This document shows positions 35,865 to 44,717 of a stretch of DNA of 64,000 nt, one piece after another. Where the stretch lies: NCBI RefSeq assembly GCF_006088715.1, contig NZ_CP030771.1:8554001-8618000 (forward strand). Direction: 5' to 3'. The position numbers and the translations under genes are program-made. Below the pieces are notes generated by a model. It made no database searches and was not told the origin of the DNA. It was given only the letters and a program-made list of their open reading frames with translations. Origin of the DNA: Streptomyces sp. YIM 121038 (lineage in GTDB: Bacteria; Actinomycetota; Actinomycetes; Streptomycetales; Streptomycetaceae). Numbering within the stretch: position 1 is the first letter of the stretch; every line of letters begins with the position of its first letter.

Positions 35865-38660
35865 CTAGCCCGCGTTGCGCACCCGGCCGGTGAACACCGG
35901 ACCCCGGTGCTCGTTCCAGTTCTCGTCGTACGTGTAGAGCCGCAGCCGCACCGACTCCTGGCCCTCGCGGACCCGGTCCTTCACGGTGGGGATGCTCAGA
36001 TCGGCGCTGCGCTTGCCCGCCTTGACCGAGACCGAGAGATACGGGTCCCGCGTCACCTTGGACAGGGCGCGGGCCGGGTTCGGCTTGGCGTCGAACTCCC
36101 GCTTCAGCCACGCCTTGCCGACGTCCTTGGTGGACAGCTCCTTGCCGCCGCTGACGCGCTCGATGCGGAACGAGACGTAGGTGTCGACCCCGGCGGCCGC
36201 GGACAGCGAGACGCGCCACTTGAGCGGCTTGCCCTCGGTGACCTTGGCCGCGACCGGCTTCACGCTGACCTTGGGCATCGGGTCGTCCTCACGGACGAAG
36301 ACCCCGCCGTGGAACGAGCCGACGACCGCGCCGCTGATCGCCTTGGCGAACACGTCCTGGGAGGTCGGACCGCCGTAGACCTTGTCGCCCTTGACCTTGA
36401 ACGGCACGCCGATGGACGTGTCGCCGGGGTGCACCGTGACCGTCTTGGTGACGAACTTGTCCGTGTTCGGGCCCGGCACGAACAGCCGCACCTTGCCGGT
36501 GCCGTCACCGGTCACGCGGACCGGGGCGCGGTACGTACGGACGCCGGAGTCGCCCTCGTCGACCTGGAGCCGTCCGACGTCGACGCGCGCGAGCTTCGAC
36601 GGGCGCACCTCGGCGGTGCCGGGGCGCCAGCCCCAGGCGTCCATCAGCCACGCCTGCCCGGAGGCGGTGCGCGAGGTCAGCTCCAGGGACTGGATCTTCT
36701 TCAGGTCGAGTCCGGCGCGCCCGGCGGCCGCGAGCGGAACCCGCAGCTCCTGGCCCCAGTACGAGGCCATGTACGCGCTGCCCGGCAGCCCGTCGGCACG
36801 GACCTGGCCGAGCTTCGCCCGGTGGCCCGAGGCGTCCACGGCCGTCACGTCCAGCTTGGTGCCCTTGGTGTTCGGCGGCACGATCACCCGCAGGGCGAGC
36901 GACTCGGAGCCCTCCAGGGAGACCGGGCGGGCGTTCTTGACGGACATCGTGGAGCCCGTGCGGGACCAGCCCATCGCGAGGGCGTACCGGCCGGGGTCGG
37001 GGGACACCTCGAAGCTCGCGAAGTGCGGGGACTGGCCCTTGGTGCCGCGCTTGAAGCAGGCCTTCGCCCCGCTGGACGCGGTCTGGTCGCACAGCTTGCC
37101 GCCGGTCACCGCGAGCGAGCGGCCCGGGACGACGGCGGGCGTGCGCTGTCCGCCGACGGCGTGGGTGAGCACGCGGGCCGGGTTCGCCGAGGGCGCGCCC
37201 TTGCCGGAGCCGTCGAGGAGCGGACGCACCTCGTCGTCACCGTCGACGAAGAGCCGGGCGGCGGCCGCGATGTAGGTGGAGCCCGCCTTCTGCTGCTGCT
37301 TGGCCTTCAGCCGGGGGCCGTGGCCCGGCGAGCACACCGGGTCGGGGCGCGGCCCGGAGGAGAAGTCGTCGTCGGCGGGCGCCTGCGCCTGGCCCGGCGT
37401 CCACTCCGTGTTGAAGAAGTTGTGGTTGGCGCCGACCATGTACACCGAGCTGTGCAGCGCGGAACCGTTGCCCACGCCCCGGGTGTTGTCCAGGTAGAGC
37501 TGGCCCTGGAGGTCGGAGACGTCGCCGTCGCAGCCCGGCAGGATCGTCATCGAGGGCACGTCCGGGTCCGGGTTGTGCCCGAAGATCGTGGGGCCGATGA
37601 GGACGGTGCCGCGGATCTGCCAGCGCGCCTTCTGGGGAGAGCCGTCCTCGTCGGCGGGCGGCTGGTAACGGCTGTCGAAGGCCGCGCGGTTGACGCCCTC
37701 GCCGCCGCGCGAGTGCCCCACGAGCATGACGCGGGACAGGTCGACCGGCGCGGTCCCGCGGACGGCGTCGGGCGCCTTCGTCGGGTCGGCGGCCCAGTCG
37801 GCGAAGCGGCCCAGGTGCTGGCGCACCAGCGACGAGCGGGCCTGCGCGCCGCCGTCGGGGGCGCGGTCGTCCTGGCCGTTGATGCCGTTGGCGGAGATCG
37901 AGACCGTCACATAGCCCTGGGAGGCCAGGAGCTTCTGGTCGTGCAGATAGCCCTGGTAGCTCGGGATCGGCTTCCAGCCGGCCTTGCAGGGCCAGCTGCC
38001 GTCGGACTCCCGGCCCTTGTAGCAGGTGCCGTGGCGGCCGTGCAGGAACAGGGCCAGGGGCCGCTTGCCCGGCGCGTCGACGGGGCCCACCACCGTGGCC
38101 CGCATCTCCACCTTCTCGGGGAAGTCGGGCAGCTTGACCGACTTCAGGTCGTACTCGCCCTTGACGGTGCGGTACTTGCCCGGCTTGCCGGGGTCGACCT
38201 CGCCCGCGGGCAGCTGGGCCGGGGCGGGCGCCGGGGCGCCGTGCGGCGCGGCCGGCTCGGGCTTGTCGAGACGACGGCCGCCCGCGAGCGCCTGGAGGTC
38301 GCCCAGGGCGTCCTTCGCGCCGACGCCGTTGTCGTCGAGCTTCAGCCGGAACGTCCGCTGGTCGTCGGTGGCCGTGGGGCGGCCGAGCAGCCGGTCGCCC
38401 GCGTAGAACTCGACGCGGGCGTTCCCCATGGGCACCGGCTTCGGCGCGCGCCACACCAGATGCTGGTCGGCGCCGTCGCCGGTGAGCTCCCAGCCCGGCG
38501 GGAGCCGGTCCCCGGACCGGTCCGCCTGGCCGGGCGATATGAGGTCGTCGGAGCGCTGCGCACGCGGCTGGTCCGGCGACGCGTGCGCGAGCTCCGGCAA
38601 GCCCACCGCCAGCGCGAGTGCCGTGACTGCGGCAGTCGCCAAGCGCGGGACACGGATCAA
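35865..38660 (-). CDS. Large secreted alpha/beta hydrolase (lipase/esterase-like)
   Basis: A 931-residue exported protein. The signal peptide ends near ELAHA. After an Ala/Pro-rich linker comes an alpha/beta-hydrolase domain with the oxyanion strand LALFLHGRHGTCY and a nucleophile elbow GHSRGGE (Ser317). A region with GANHNFFN probably carries the catalytic His. Four Cys in the hydrolase half suggest disulfides. The last 350 residues are beta-rich, with at least two Calx-beta/adhesin-like modules (KVTEGKPLKWRVSLSAAAG; REGQESVRLRLYTYDENW). TTG 38660 has GAGGAGG six bases upstream; GTG 38678 is the alternative. The substrate is unknown. Confidence 0.8.
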   Translation of the reverse strand: MIRVPRLATAAVTALALAVGLPELAHASPDQPRAQRSDDLISPGQADRSGDRLPPGWELTGDGADQHLVWRAPKPVPMGNARVEFYAGDRLLGRPTATDDQRTFRLKLDDNGVGAKDALGDLQALAGGRRLDKPEPAAPHGAPAPAPAQLPAGEVDPGKPGKYRTVKGEYDLKSVKLPDFPEKVEMRATVVGPVDAPGKRPLALFLHGRHGTCYKGRESDGSWPCKAGWKPIPSYQGYLHDQKLLASQGYVTVSISANGINGQDDRAPDGGAQARSSLVRQHLGRFADWAADPTKAPDAVRGTAPVDLSRVMLVGHSRGGEGVNRAAFDSRYQPPADEDGSPQKARWQIRGTVLIGPTIFGHNPDPDVPSMTILPGCDGDVSDLQGQLYLDNTRGVGNGSALHSSVYMVGANHNFFNTEWTPGQAQAPADDDFSSGPRPDPVCSPGHGPRLKAKQQQKAGSTYIAAAARLFVDGDDEVRPLLDGSGKGAPSANPARVLTHAVGGQRTPAVVPGRSLAVTGGKLCDQTASSGAKACFKRGTKGQSPHFASFEVSPDPGRYALAMGWSRTGSTMSVKNARPVSLEGSESLALRVIVPPNTKGTKLDVTAVDASGHRAKLGQVRADGLPGSAYMASYWGQELRVPLAAAGRAGLDLKKIQSLELTSRTASGQAWLMDAWGWRPGTAEVRPSKLARVDVGRLQVDEGDSGVRTYRAPVRVTGDGTGKVRLFVPGPNTDKFVTKTVTVHPGDTSIGVPFKVKGDKVYGGPTSQDVFAKAISGAVVGSFHGGVFVREDDPMPKVSVKPVAAKVTEGKPLKWRVSLSAAAGVDTYVSFRIERVSGGKELSTKDVGKAWLKREFDAKPNPARALSKVTRDPYLSVSVKAGKRSADLSIPTVKDRVREGQESVRLRLYTYDENWNEHRGPVFTGRVRNAG

Positions 38661-38836
38661 GACAGTCCTCCTCGTCACTTACTCCCCCGAGAGCCCTCAC
38701 GTCACAGGGCTCCTCCGGACCTGGAGAGTGCTGCGGAGGCCGTCGGGTTGCTTCGTCCGTGCCGCGATTCGCTTGGAATTCCCTCAACGCGGAGTGGATT
38801 GCGGGTGGATATCGGTCAGAGGGGGGACAAAGATGG

Positions 38837-40036
38837 TCAAGTTGTGGAACCAGTCGGCTCGTCCACCAGCCGCGGCTCCTCCGTCGGAGTCCAGTCGATC
38901 CGCAGCGCGCAGCCCGACACCAGCAGGGCCGAGGCCGCGACGGCCGCCATGCCCCAGACCAGGCTGCTGCCGCTGGCGACGAAGCCGATGAGCGGGGGAC
39001 CGGCGAGCAGCCCCGTCGTGCCCATCGCGGCGACCAGGGCGAGGGCCCGCGCACCCTGCCGGGCGGCGGCGACGTACACGCACGGGGTGACGGCAGCGAG
39101 CCCGAGTCCCATGCAGGCGAAGCCGATCAGGGCCGGGACGACGCCGCCCAGGAGCAGGGCGGCGGCGAGTCCGGCGGCGGCGAGGACGCTGCCCCCGCGC
39201 ACGACGCGGCCGTCGCCCCAGCGGGTGCGCCAGCCGTCGGCGAAGAGGCGGGCCAGCACCATCATCACGGACACCACGGCGATGCCGAGCGGCGCCACCC
39301 GGGACGAGGCGTCGGCGACGTCCTTGAGATAGAGCGCCGACCAGTCGTTCATCGCGCCTTCCGCCACGGTGCCGAAGACCATGGCGAACCCCAGCCAGAG
39401 CGTGAGGGCGGCGGGCAGGGCGAAGCCGCGGCGGAGCTTCTCCGCGGGCGCGGCGGCGGGCTGATCGTCCGTCAGGAGCGCCGGGTCGGCGTACATCGCG
39501 AGCAGGATGACGAGGAGCGCGGCCACCCCGAAGTGCGCGGCCACGGACGACGTCAGCGCGCTCATGCCGGACGCGAGCAGGGCCGCGCCGAGGGAACCGG
39601 CGCTGAACGCGGCGTGCAGCTTGGCCATGGCGGTGCGCCGGTAGCGGGATTCGAGCGCGGCGCCCTGCGCGTTCATGGCGACGTTGAGACAGCCGACGCC
39701 CACGCCGTCGGCGCACATGATCAGCAGGGCCACCGGATAGTTCGGCGCCACGGCGAGCGCGAGCAGGAGCAGGCCGAGGAAGACGGCGGAGACGAACGCC
39801 AGGCGCCGCGACCCCCACCGCCGGGTGAGTGCGGCGACCAGCGGGAAGGACGCCGCGGCGCCGACCCCGCAGGCCATCAGGAGCAGGCCGAGCTCCGCCT
39901 CGCTCAGATCCAGGCGGGACCTGAGCGCGGGCAGCCGCGCGGCCCACGTGGCGTACTGGAAGCCGAGGGCGCAGAACAGCGCCGCGATGGCGATCTGTGT
40001 CCGGCGAAAACCATCGCGAACACGCAACATGTGCAT
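38837..40036 (-). CDS. MFS transporter, last gene of the PhyH operon
   Basis: A 399-residue protein with 12 predicted membrane segments and the MFS motif LTRRWGSRR in loop 2-3. The N-terminus (ALGFQYATWAARLPALRSRLDLSEAELG) is typical of the YbjJ-like group, which includes exporters next to biosynthetic genes. The start overlaps the stop of the GNAT gene by one base (TGATG), so it is translationally coupled and the last gene of a five-gene operon. Export of the operon's product is a reasonable inference. Confidence 0.85.
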   Translation of the reverse strand: MHMLRVRDGFRRTQIAIAALFCALGFQYATWAARLPALRSRLDLSEAELGLLLMACGVGAAASFPLVAALTRRWGSRRLAFVSAVFLGLLLLALAVAPNYPVALLIMCADGVGVGCLNVAMNAQGAALESRYRRTAMAKLHAAFSAGSLGAALLASGMSALTSSVAAHFGVAALLVILLAMYADPALLTDDQPAAAPAEKLRRGFALPAALTLWLGFAMVFGTVAEGAMNDWSALYLKDVADASSRVAPLGIAVVSVMMVLARLFADGWRTRWGDGRVVRGGSVLAAAGLAAALLLGGVVPALIGFACMGLGLAAVTPCVYVAAARQGARALALVAAMGTTGLLAGPPLIGFVASGSSLVWGMAAVAASALLVSGCALRIDWTPTEEPRLVDEPTGSTT

Positions 40037-40602
40037 CAGCCTCTTCGTCTTTCCGATGGAGCCTGTGGAGCGGTGACCGGCAGGGCCGTCGACATGTAGA
40101 GGGCGCCGTCGCCGTAGCCGTCCGGGAGCGGGACCTCCGGGTGGGCGGCGAAGCCCCGCGCCGACCAGAAGGTGTCACTGCCGCCGACGGCGACCAGGGA
40201 GATCCGCTCGTACGTCAGCGACCGCGCGGTCGCCGAGAGGTGGCGCAGCAGCCGTCGCGCGAGCCCCCGGCCGCGGAACGCCTCGGCGACGACCAGGTCG
40301 TGCAGGTGCAGATTGCCGGAGGGGAACGCGGTGTCCTCCCCGTGGGAGAGGTCGGGACACTGGAACAGCGGGTAGGGCAGGGCCAGCACGTAGCCCACCG
40401 CGACCCGCCCCCCGTCCAGGACGAAGCAGGTGTCGGGCGAGGCCCGCGCCCGCGACTCCAGGGCGGCCCGGCCCTCGCTGAGGCCGAGGCGGGTGTACGC
40501 CTCGGCCTCCAGGGCCGCGACGGCGTCCCAGTCGCCCCGGACGAGGGGGCGGATCCGGATGCCGGGGGGTGCCCCGGCCGCCACAGCGGTGACGTCGGTC
40601 AT
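40036..40602 (-). CDS. GNAT-family N-acetyltransferase
   Basis: A 188-residue GNAT protein. The acetyl-CoA binding loop is AFRGRGLARRLL after strand LHLHDLVV, and the C-terminal FWSARGFAAHPE is the usual last motif. The start abuts the stop of the decarboxylase gene. It would acetylate an amine; its place directly after an amino acid decarboxylase suggests the resulting amine as substrate, which is inference. Confidence 0.88.
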   Translation of the reverse strand: MTDVTAVAAGAPPGIRIRPLVRGDWDAVAALEAEAYTRLGLSEGRAALESRARASPDTCFVLDGGRVAVGYVLALPYPLFQCPDLSHGEDTAFPSGNLHLHDLVVAEAFRGRGLARRLLRHLSATARSLTYERISLVAVGGSDTFWSARGFAAHPEVPLPDGYGDGALYMSTALPVTAPQAPSERRRG

Positions 40603-41820
40603 CTAGCGCGTCCCTCCCGGAGCGGCGCCCGCGAGGGCGTCGCGCTCGCCGCGGATCCAGGTGTGCGGCAGCGGCCGGAACCCGTTGAAGCCCTGCGTCG
40701 TGTAACTGGTGGCGTACGCGCCGGTGGAGAGCACCCAGACGGGGTCGCCCGACGCGGCCCCGCGCGGCACCTGGACCAGGCCCCGCTCGTGGCCGTATGC
40801 GTCGTCGCTGTCGCAGGTGGGCCCCGCGATCACGGCGGGCACGCGGTCCGCGCCCCGGTGCGTGGGGAAGACGAGGGCGTACTGGAGCGCGTCCATCTCG
40901 TACAGGCCGTTGAACTTGCCGCAGCTCAGATACAGCCAGTGCCGGCGTTCGCCCGTGGCCTGCTGCCGGGTGGAGAGCCGGGACACGTGGGCCCGTACCG
41001 CGCCGTGGTCGGCGACCAGATGGCGGCCCGGCTCGATGACGAAGTCCAGGGGCGCGGGCGACACGGCCCGCAGCCGCCGCATGCCCTCCCGGATCACGGC
41101 GAAGATCGTGTCGAGGGGCGGTCGGAGGGGCGTGCCGTGCCGGTCGCGGTAGCCGAGCGCGGGCAGGCCGCCGCCCAGGTTGACGTGGTCCAGATGGATG
41201 CCCCGCGGCCGCAGGGCCGCGATCACGCCGGCCATCCGCTCCAGGGCGTCGCGCCAGGCCCCGGCCGTCATCTGCTGGGAGCCGACGTGCACGGACAGGC
41301 CCGCCGGGGTCAGGCCCGCGTCCCGTGCCGTCTCCAGGACGCGCAGCGCGTCGGCGGGCGAGCAGCCGAACTTGTGGCTCAGGCCCCACAGCGCGCCCCC
41401 GCCGTCGGTGGCCAGGCGGCAGAAGACGCGGGCGCCGGGGGCGAGCGCCGCGATCGCGAGGACGTCCTCGACGCTGTCGGTGGCGAAGTCCCTGATGCCC
41501 AGGCGGTGGGCCTCGGCGATGTTCCGGTCGGACTTGACGGTGTTGCCGTAGTGGACCCGGTCGGCGGGCACGCCGGTCGCGAGGGCCTGCGCGATCTCGT
41601 GCGGGCTGGCCGCGTCGAAGCCCGCGCCCCGCCGGGCCAGGCCGGTGAGGACCTCGTCCAGCGGGCAGGCCTTCATCGCGAACCGGACGGCCACGCCCGG
41701 GAGTTCGCGCAGCAGCGCGTCGTAGCGCTCCTCGATGCCCGGCAGGTCGAAGACGAGCCGGTCCTCGGTCGCGGCCTCCAGGGCGGCGCGCAGCCGTGGG
41801 GTGACGTACATGGCGTTCAT
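40603..41820 (-). CDS. PLP-dependent decarboxylase, fold type III (ornithine/diaminopimelate type)
   Basis: A 405-residue alanine-racemase-fold decarboxylase. FAMKAC holds the Schiff-base Lys50. HVGSQ, NLGGGLP and EPGRHLVADHG bind PLP phosphate and substrate, and PTCDSDD provides the catalytic Cys and Asp at the dimer interface. The pattern ACPLDEVL and the CDSDD form resemble basic amino acid decarboxylases (ornithine, lysine) more than LysA. In the operon it sits between a glycosyltransferase-like gene and an acetyltransferase. The exact substrate cannot be told from sequence alone. Confidence 0.88.
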   Translation of the reverse strand: MNAMYVTPRLRAALEAATEDRLVFDLPGIEERYDALLRELPGVAVRFAMKACPLDEVLTGLARRGAGFDAASPHEIAQALATGVPADRVHYGNTVKSDRNIAEAHRLGIRDFATDSVEDVLAIAALAPGARVFCRLATDGGGALWGLSHKFGCSPADALRVLETARDAGLTPAGLSVHVGSQQMTAGAWRDALERMAGVIAALRPRGIHLDHVNLGGGLPALGYRDRHGTPLRPPLDTIFAVIREGMRRLRAVSPAPLDFVIEPGRHLVADHGAVRAHVSRLSTRQQATGERRHWLYLSCGKFNGLYEMDALQYALVFPTHRGADRVPAVIAGPTCDSDDAYGHERGLVQVPRGAASGDPVWVLSTGAYATSYTTQGFNGFRPLPHTWIRGERDALAGAAPGGTR

Positions 41821-41839
41821 GTGGATGCTCAGTCCCTCG

Positions 41840-43171
41840 CTAGCGGTCCAGCTCGGGGGCGTGCCCGTCGAGGCGGGGGACGCCCGTCGACGCGCTCGCC
41901 CGCACCAGGGCGGCCCAGTTCTCGATGAGCAGCGCGAAGTCCTCCATGTCCTGGCGCGCCTCGTCGATCAGACGCGCGCGGCGCGGGGGCAGCGTGGCGG
42001 CGAACGCGGCGTACCGGCCGCCGAGCCCGCGGTACGCGCGCTCGATGACGTCGAGGCGGGCCTCGTTCTCCGCCGGGTCCAGGAGGGTGCTGGCCCGCAC
42101 GAGTTCGGCGACGCGCCGGGCCCGGACGCCGTGGCGGCGGTCGAGGAGCGCGGCCCCTTCCCGGGCAAGCCCCGCGTAGACGTGGTGGAGGTGGAGCATG
42201 GACAGGAAGAACTTCGTGAACCGCGTCTGGTACGCGGCGAAGCCGCTGTCGGTGCGCCGCTCGCCGGTGTGGAAGTTCACGATGTTGCGGTTGTGCAGGA
42301 CGCCGGGCAGCGTGCCGTTGTACACGACGTGTAGGAGGAAGTAGTCGCTGCCGATGGTGTTGGTGGCGGGCGGCAGCGGCACGCGCTCGTGCACCTGGTG
42401 GAAGCTGACGTTGCACATGTCGACGCGCATGGGGTCGACGAGGGCGAGGACCGCGTGGTCCTCGGTGAACGGCGCGGTGCCCGCGCCCGTGAAGGACTCC
42501 TCGACGAGAGCGCGCTTGTCGTCCTGGGACCAGTCGGCGGGGGCCCAGAGACTGACGACGTCGTGGTAGACGCCGGGGTCGAGGTCGCGGATCTCACTGA
42601 TGTCGACGGACAGTTCGCCGATGAAGGAGCTGCCCACGAGGACCACCGGCTTGTCCGCGTGCGCCGGGTCGAGGGTCGTCTCCGTGACGCTGGACGCGGC
42701 GTCCCCCGCGCGCTTGCCGAGCGAGGTGAGTTCCTGGTGGACGGGGAACACGGTCGTGCCGTCGCGCACTTGGTAGCGGCTGTCGGAGTCCCTGCGGTGC
42801 ACGGACGTGCAGCCGAGGGCGCTCGCGATCAGGAAGGCCCGGTTGGTGCAGGCCCCGTAGGACGGCTCGGCGGGCAGCATGAGGTCGAGCAGCAGCTCGG
42901 GCTTCGGCAGGCCGGAGCGCTGGATCACCTGCCGCAGGAACACGCGCTGGGCGGCCTCGCCGAGGTGGTGGACGACGACGCGGGGCGTGCCGATGGCGGC
43001 GCGCGCGGCCCGGGCGTGCTCCGCGAAGGCGGTCGGTTCGGCGGAGTCGAGGATCAACAGGTGCACCTCGACGTCGAAGTGCGCGGCGGCGTGGGCGGCT
43101 TCTCGGCCGAGCGCCGTCACCATGGGCACGCAGGCCCGGTCGGTGGGCAGGGCGAGGCAGATCTTGCGCAT
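41840..43171 (-). CDS. Uncharacterised glycosyltransferase-like protein (DUF6271-like)
   Basis: A 443-residue soluble protein. The N-terminus (KICLALPTDRACVPMVTALG, then VHLLILDS) is Rossmann-like, and VHRRDSDSRYQV near residue 130 resembles the metal-binding DxD region of GT-A fold enzymes. A second part has DWSQDDKRALVEESFTG and VDMCNVSFHQVHERVPLPP. The C-terminal 120 residues are helical. The match to the DUF6271 group is from memory and uncertain. It lies 14 bp after the PhyH gene and 19 bp before the decarboxylase, so it is part of the same operon. It may glycosylate or otherwise modify the product. Confidence 0.6.
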   Translation of the reverse strand: MRKICLALPTDRACVPMVTALGREAAHAAAHFDVEVHLLILDSAEPTAFAEHARAARAAIGTPRVVVHHLGEAAQRVFLRQVIQRSGLPKPELLLDLMLPAEPSYGACTNRAFLIASALGCTSVHRRDSDSRYQVRDGTTVFPVHQELTSLGKRAGDAASSVTETTLDPAHADKPVVLVGSSFIGELSVDISEIRDLDPGVYHDVVSLWAPADWSQDDKRALVEESFTGAGTAPFTEDHAVLALVDPMRVDMCNVSFHQVHERVPLPPATNTIGSDYFLLHVVYNGTLPGVLHNRNIVNFHTGERRTDSGFAAYQTRFTKFFLSMLHLHHVYAGLAREGAALLDRRHGVRARRVAELVRASTLLDPAENEARLDVIERAYRGLGGRYAAFAATLPPRRARLIDEARQDMEDFALLIENWAALVRASASTGVPRLDGHAPELDR

Positions 43172-43185
43172 GTCGGCTCCCCGCC

Positions 43186-44217
43186 TCACCGGTGGGCGGC
43201 GGCGGAGTGCCAGGGCGTGAGCCCCAGGAGCCTCTCGCCCAGGCCGGTGAGGGTCGCGGTGCCGTAGCGCTCGGACTCGGGCAGCCGGGCGTCGCCGAGC
43301 AGCGTCGCGTTCCAGTCCGGGGTGCTCAGGTGCCGCCAGGACGCGACCCGGGACGTGCGCAGGGCGTGGTGCTTCTCCAGGGCGGGCATCATCGACAGGT
43401 ACTGCACCGCCCGGACCCCGTCGGCGGAGGTGTTGGGCGCCACGCCGTGGGCCAGCATGCCGTTCCAGATCAGCAGGTCGCCCGCCTTGAGCTCGGGCCG
43501 GACCACGGGGAAGCGGGCGCGGTCGGCGTTCGGCCGGACCGGGTCGCGGTCCGCGGGCTGGTCGAGCCGCCAGCGGTCGAAGTGGCGGAACAGCTCGGGC
43601 GAGCACTGGAAGCCGCCGAGCCCGGCCTCGGTGTCGTGGAGCGCGATGATGCCCTGGACGCGCTGCGGCAGCACGCTCAGCGTGGAGTCGACGTCCCAGT
43701 GCAGCTCGATGTCGAAGCCCTCGTCCGTGGGCGCGATCAGCGAGCGGGAGCGGTTCTTGACGTTGGGCGGATTGAGGTTCAGCCGGTCGAGGGTCACCCA
43801 GAGCTCCTCGCAGTCCCACACGTCGACGAACGCGTCGTAGACGCGCCGGGTCTGGCGGCTGTCCCAGAGCAGCTGGTGGTGGTAGGCCTCGACGAAGCCG
43901 TAGACGTACAGGTCCCGGTCGAGGTCGGTGCGGAACTCCCGCTCCTCGTACCAGGTGTCGGGCCGGTCCGGGTCGAGGCCCTGGAACTCCCAGGTGAAGT
44001 CGAGGAGCCGGCGCGCCGCCCGTGCGGGTATCGCCTCCTCGACCACGACGTAGCCGTACGTCTGCCAGAAGGTGTACTCCTCCTCGGTCAGGACGCGCAG
44101 CGGGCGGGTCTTGCGGATGTCCTTCAGGGGCGTCTGCGCGAGGTAGGTCTCGCCGTCGGCGCTGAAGTACGGGGTCGGGGACGCGGCTCGGTGCAGAGGG
44201 GCGGCGGGTGCGGGCAT
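43186..44217 (-). CDS. Phytanoyl-CoA dioxygenase-family (PhyH) Fe(II)/2-oxoglutarate oxygenase
   Basis: A 343-residue oxygenase, first gene of the operon. The 2-His-1-carboxylate iron site is seen as HWD (His173, Asp175) and the distal His257 (MLAHGVAPNT), with Arg269 as probable 2-oxoglutarate ligand. FWQTYGYVVVEEAIP is the typical PhyH N-terminal motif. These enzymes hydroxylate or otherwise oxidise small molecules in many natural-product pathways. ATG 44217 has AGGAG eight bases upstream; upstream in-frame sequence is non-coding in character. The inferred promoter is 270 bp upstream with DasR-like sites. Confidence 0.87.
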   Translation of the reverse strand: MPAPAAPLHRAASPTPYFSADGETYLAQTPLKDIRKTRPLRVLTEEEYTFWQTYGYVVVEEAIPARAARRLLDFTWEFQGLDPDRPDTWYEEREFRTDLDRDLYVYGFVEAYHHQLLWDSRQTRRVYDAFVDVWDCEELWVTLDRLNLNPPNVKNRSRSLIAPTDEGFDIELHWDVDSTLSVLPQRVQGIIALHDTEAGLGGFQCSPELFRHFDRWRLDQPADRDPVRPNADRARFPVVRPELKAGDLLIWNGMLAHGVAPNTSADGVRAVQYLSMMPALEKHHALRTSRVASWRHLSTPDWNATLLGDARLPESERYGTATLTGLGERLLGLTPWHSAAAHR

Positions 44218-44462
44218 GCACGTACTCCTGGCGTGGTGAGGGGTGTCGAGCGGGCAGGAGCGACCGCGGCTTCGTGGTTCCGGGCGTGGGGGAGCCTCGG
44301 GCGAGGCGGACGGAAGCGGTGGAAGCGCTGTCGCCGACGCGGCCGGGGGGAACAGCGGTGTTCCCCCCGGCCGGGAGATGAGGGGCCGGACGCGGCGCGC
44401 CCCGGCGGGTCGGTTCGAGCGACGGTGGTGGCGGGTGCGGGACGGTGGCCCGACGGGGCCGC

Positions 44463-44478
44463 AAAGGACTAGACCAGC
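44463..44478. promoter_or_regulatory. DasR-like operator A
   Basis: AAAGGACTAGACCAGC matches the published dre consensus ACTGGTCTAGACCAGT at 12 of 16 positions by my count. It lies 32 bp from operator B (three helical turns), just downstream of the inferred start point of the PhyH operon. Confidence 0.55.
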
Positions 44479-44492
44479 TCTTGGGTGCTCCA

Positions 44493-44521
44493 AAGATGGA
44501 CTAGGCCATCGGCGGAGTCAA
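44493..44521 (-). promoter_or_regulatory. Probable promoter of the PhyH operon
   Basis: On the minus strand TTGACT (44521-44516) and CATCTT (44498-44493) have a 17-base spacer that holds operator B. This gives a leader of about 265 nt before the PhyH gene, most of it without recognisable features. Confidence 0.5.
44495..44510. promoter_or_regulatory. DasR-like operator B
   Basis: GATGGACTAGGCCATC is an almost perfect palindrome (one mismatched pair) with the TGGnCTAGnCCA core of dre sites. It overlaps the -10 and spacer of the inferred promoter, a position where a bound repressor would block transcription. Confidence 0.6.
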
Positions 44522-44596
44522 CCCCCGTCCTGACGAGCTGTATTGGTGTGTCCGGCTCCTCACCTGACGCCCCCATTGGCTGCGTCTGTACTGGTC

Positions 44597-44628
44597 AGCG
44601 GCGTGCGGGAGAGGCCCCGCACGCCGCT
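44597..44628 (-). terminator. Terminator downstream of the GH3 gene
   Basis: A 13-bp perfect GC stem (44597-44609 with 44616-44628) and six-base loop, about 90 bases after the GH3 stop codon. It separates GH3 transcription from the PhyH operon on the same strand. Confidence 0.75.
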
Positions 44629-44717
44629 GTCGAGCTCCGCGGGCGCCGCTGCGCGGACGCCGTTGAGTGGGTCGTATCGCCAGGGGTGAGTACGCCGCCG
44701 GAGCGGCGGAACTACGC

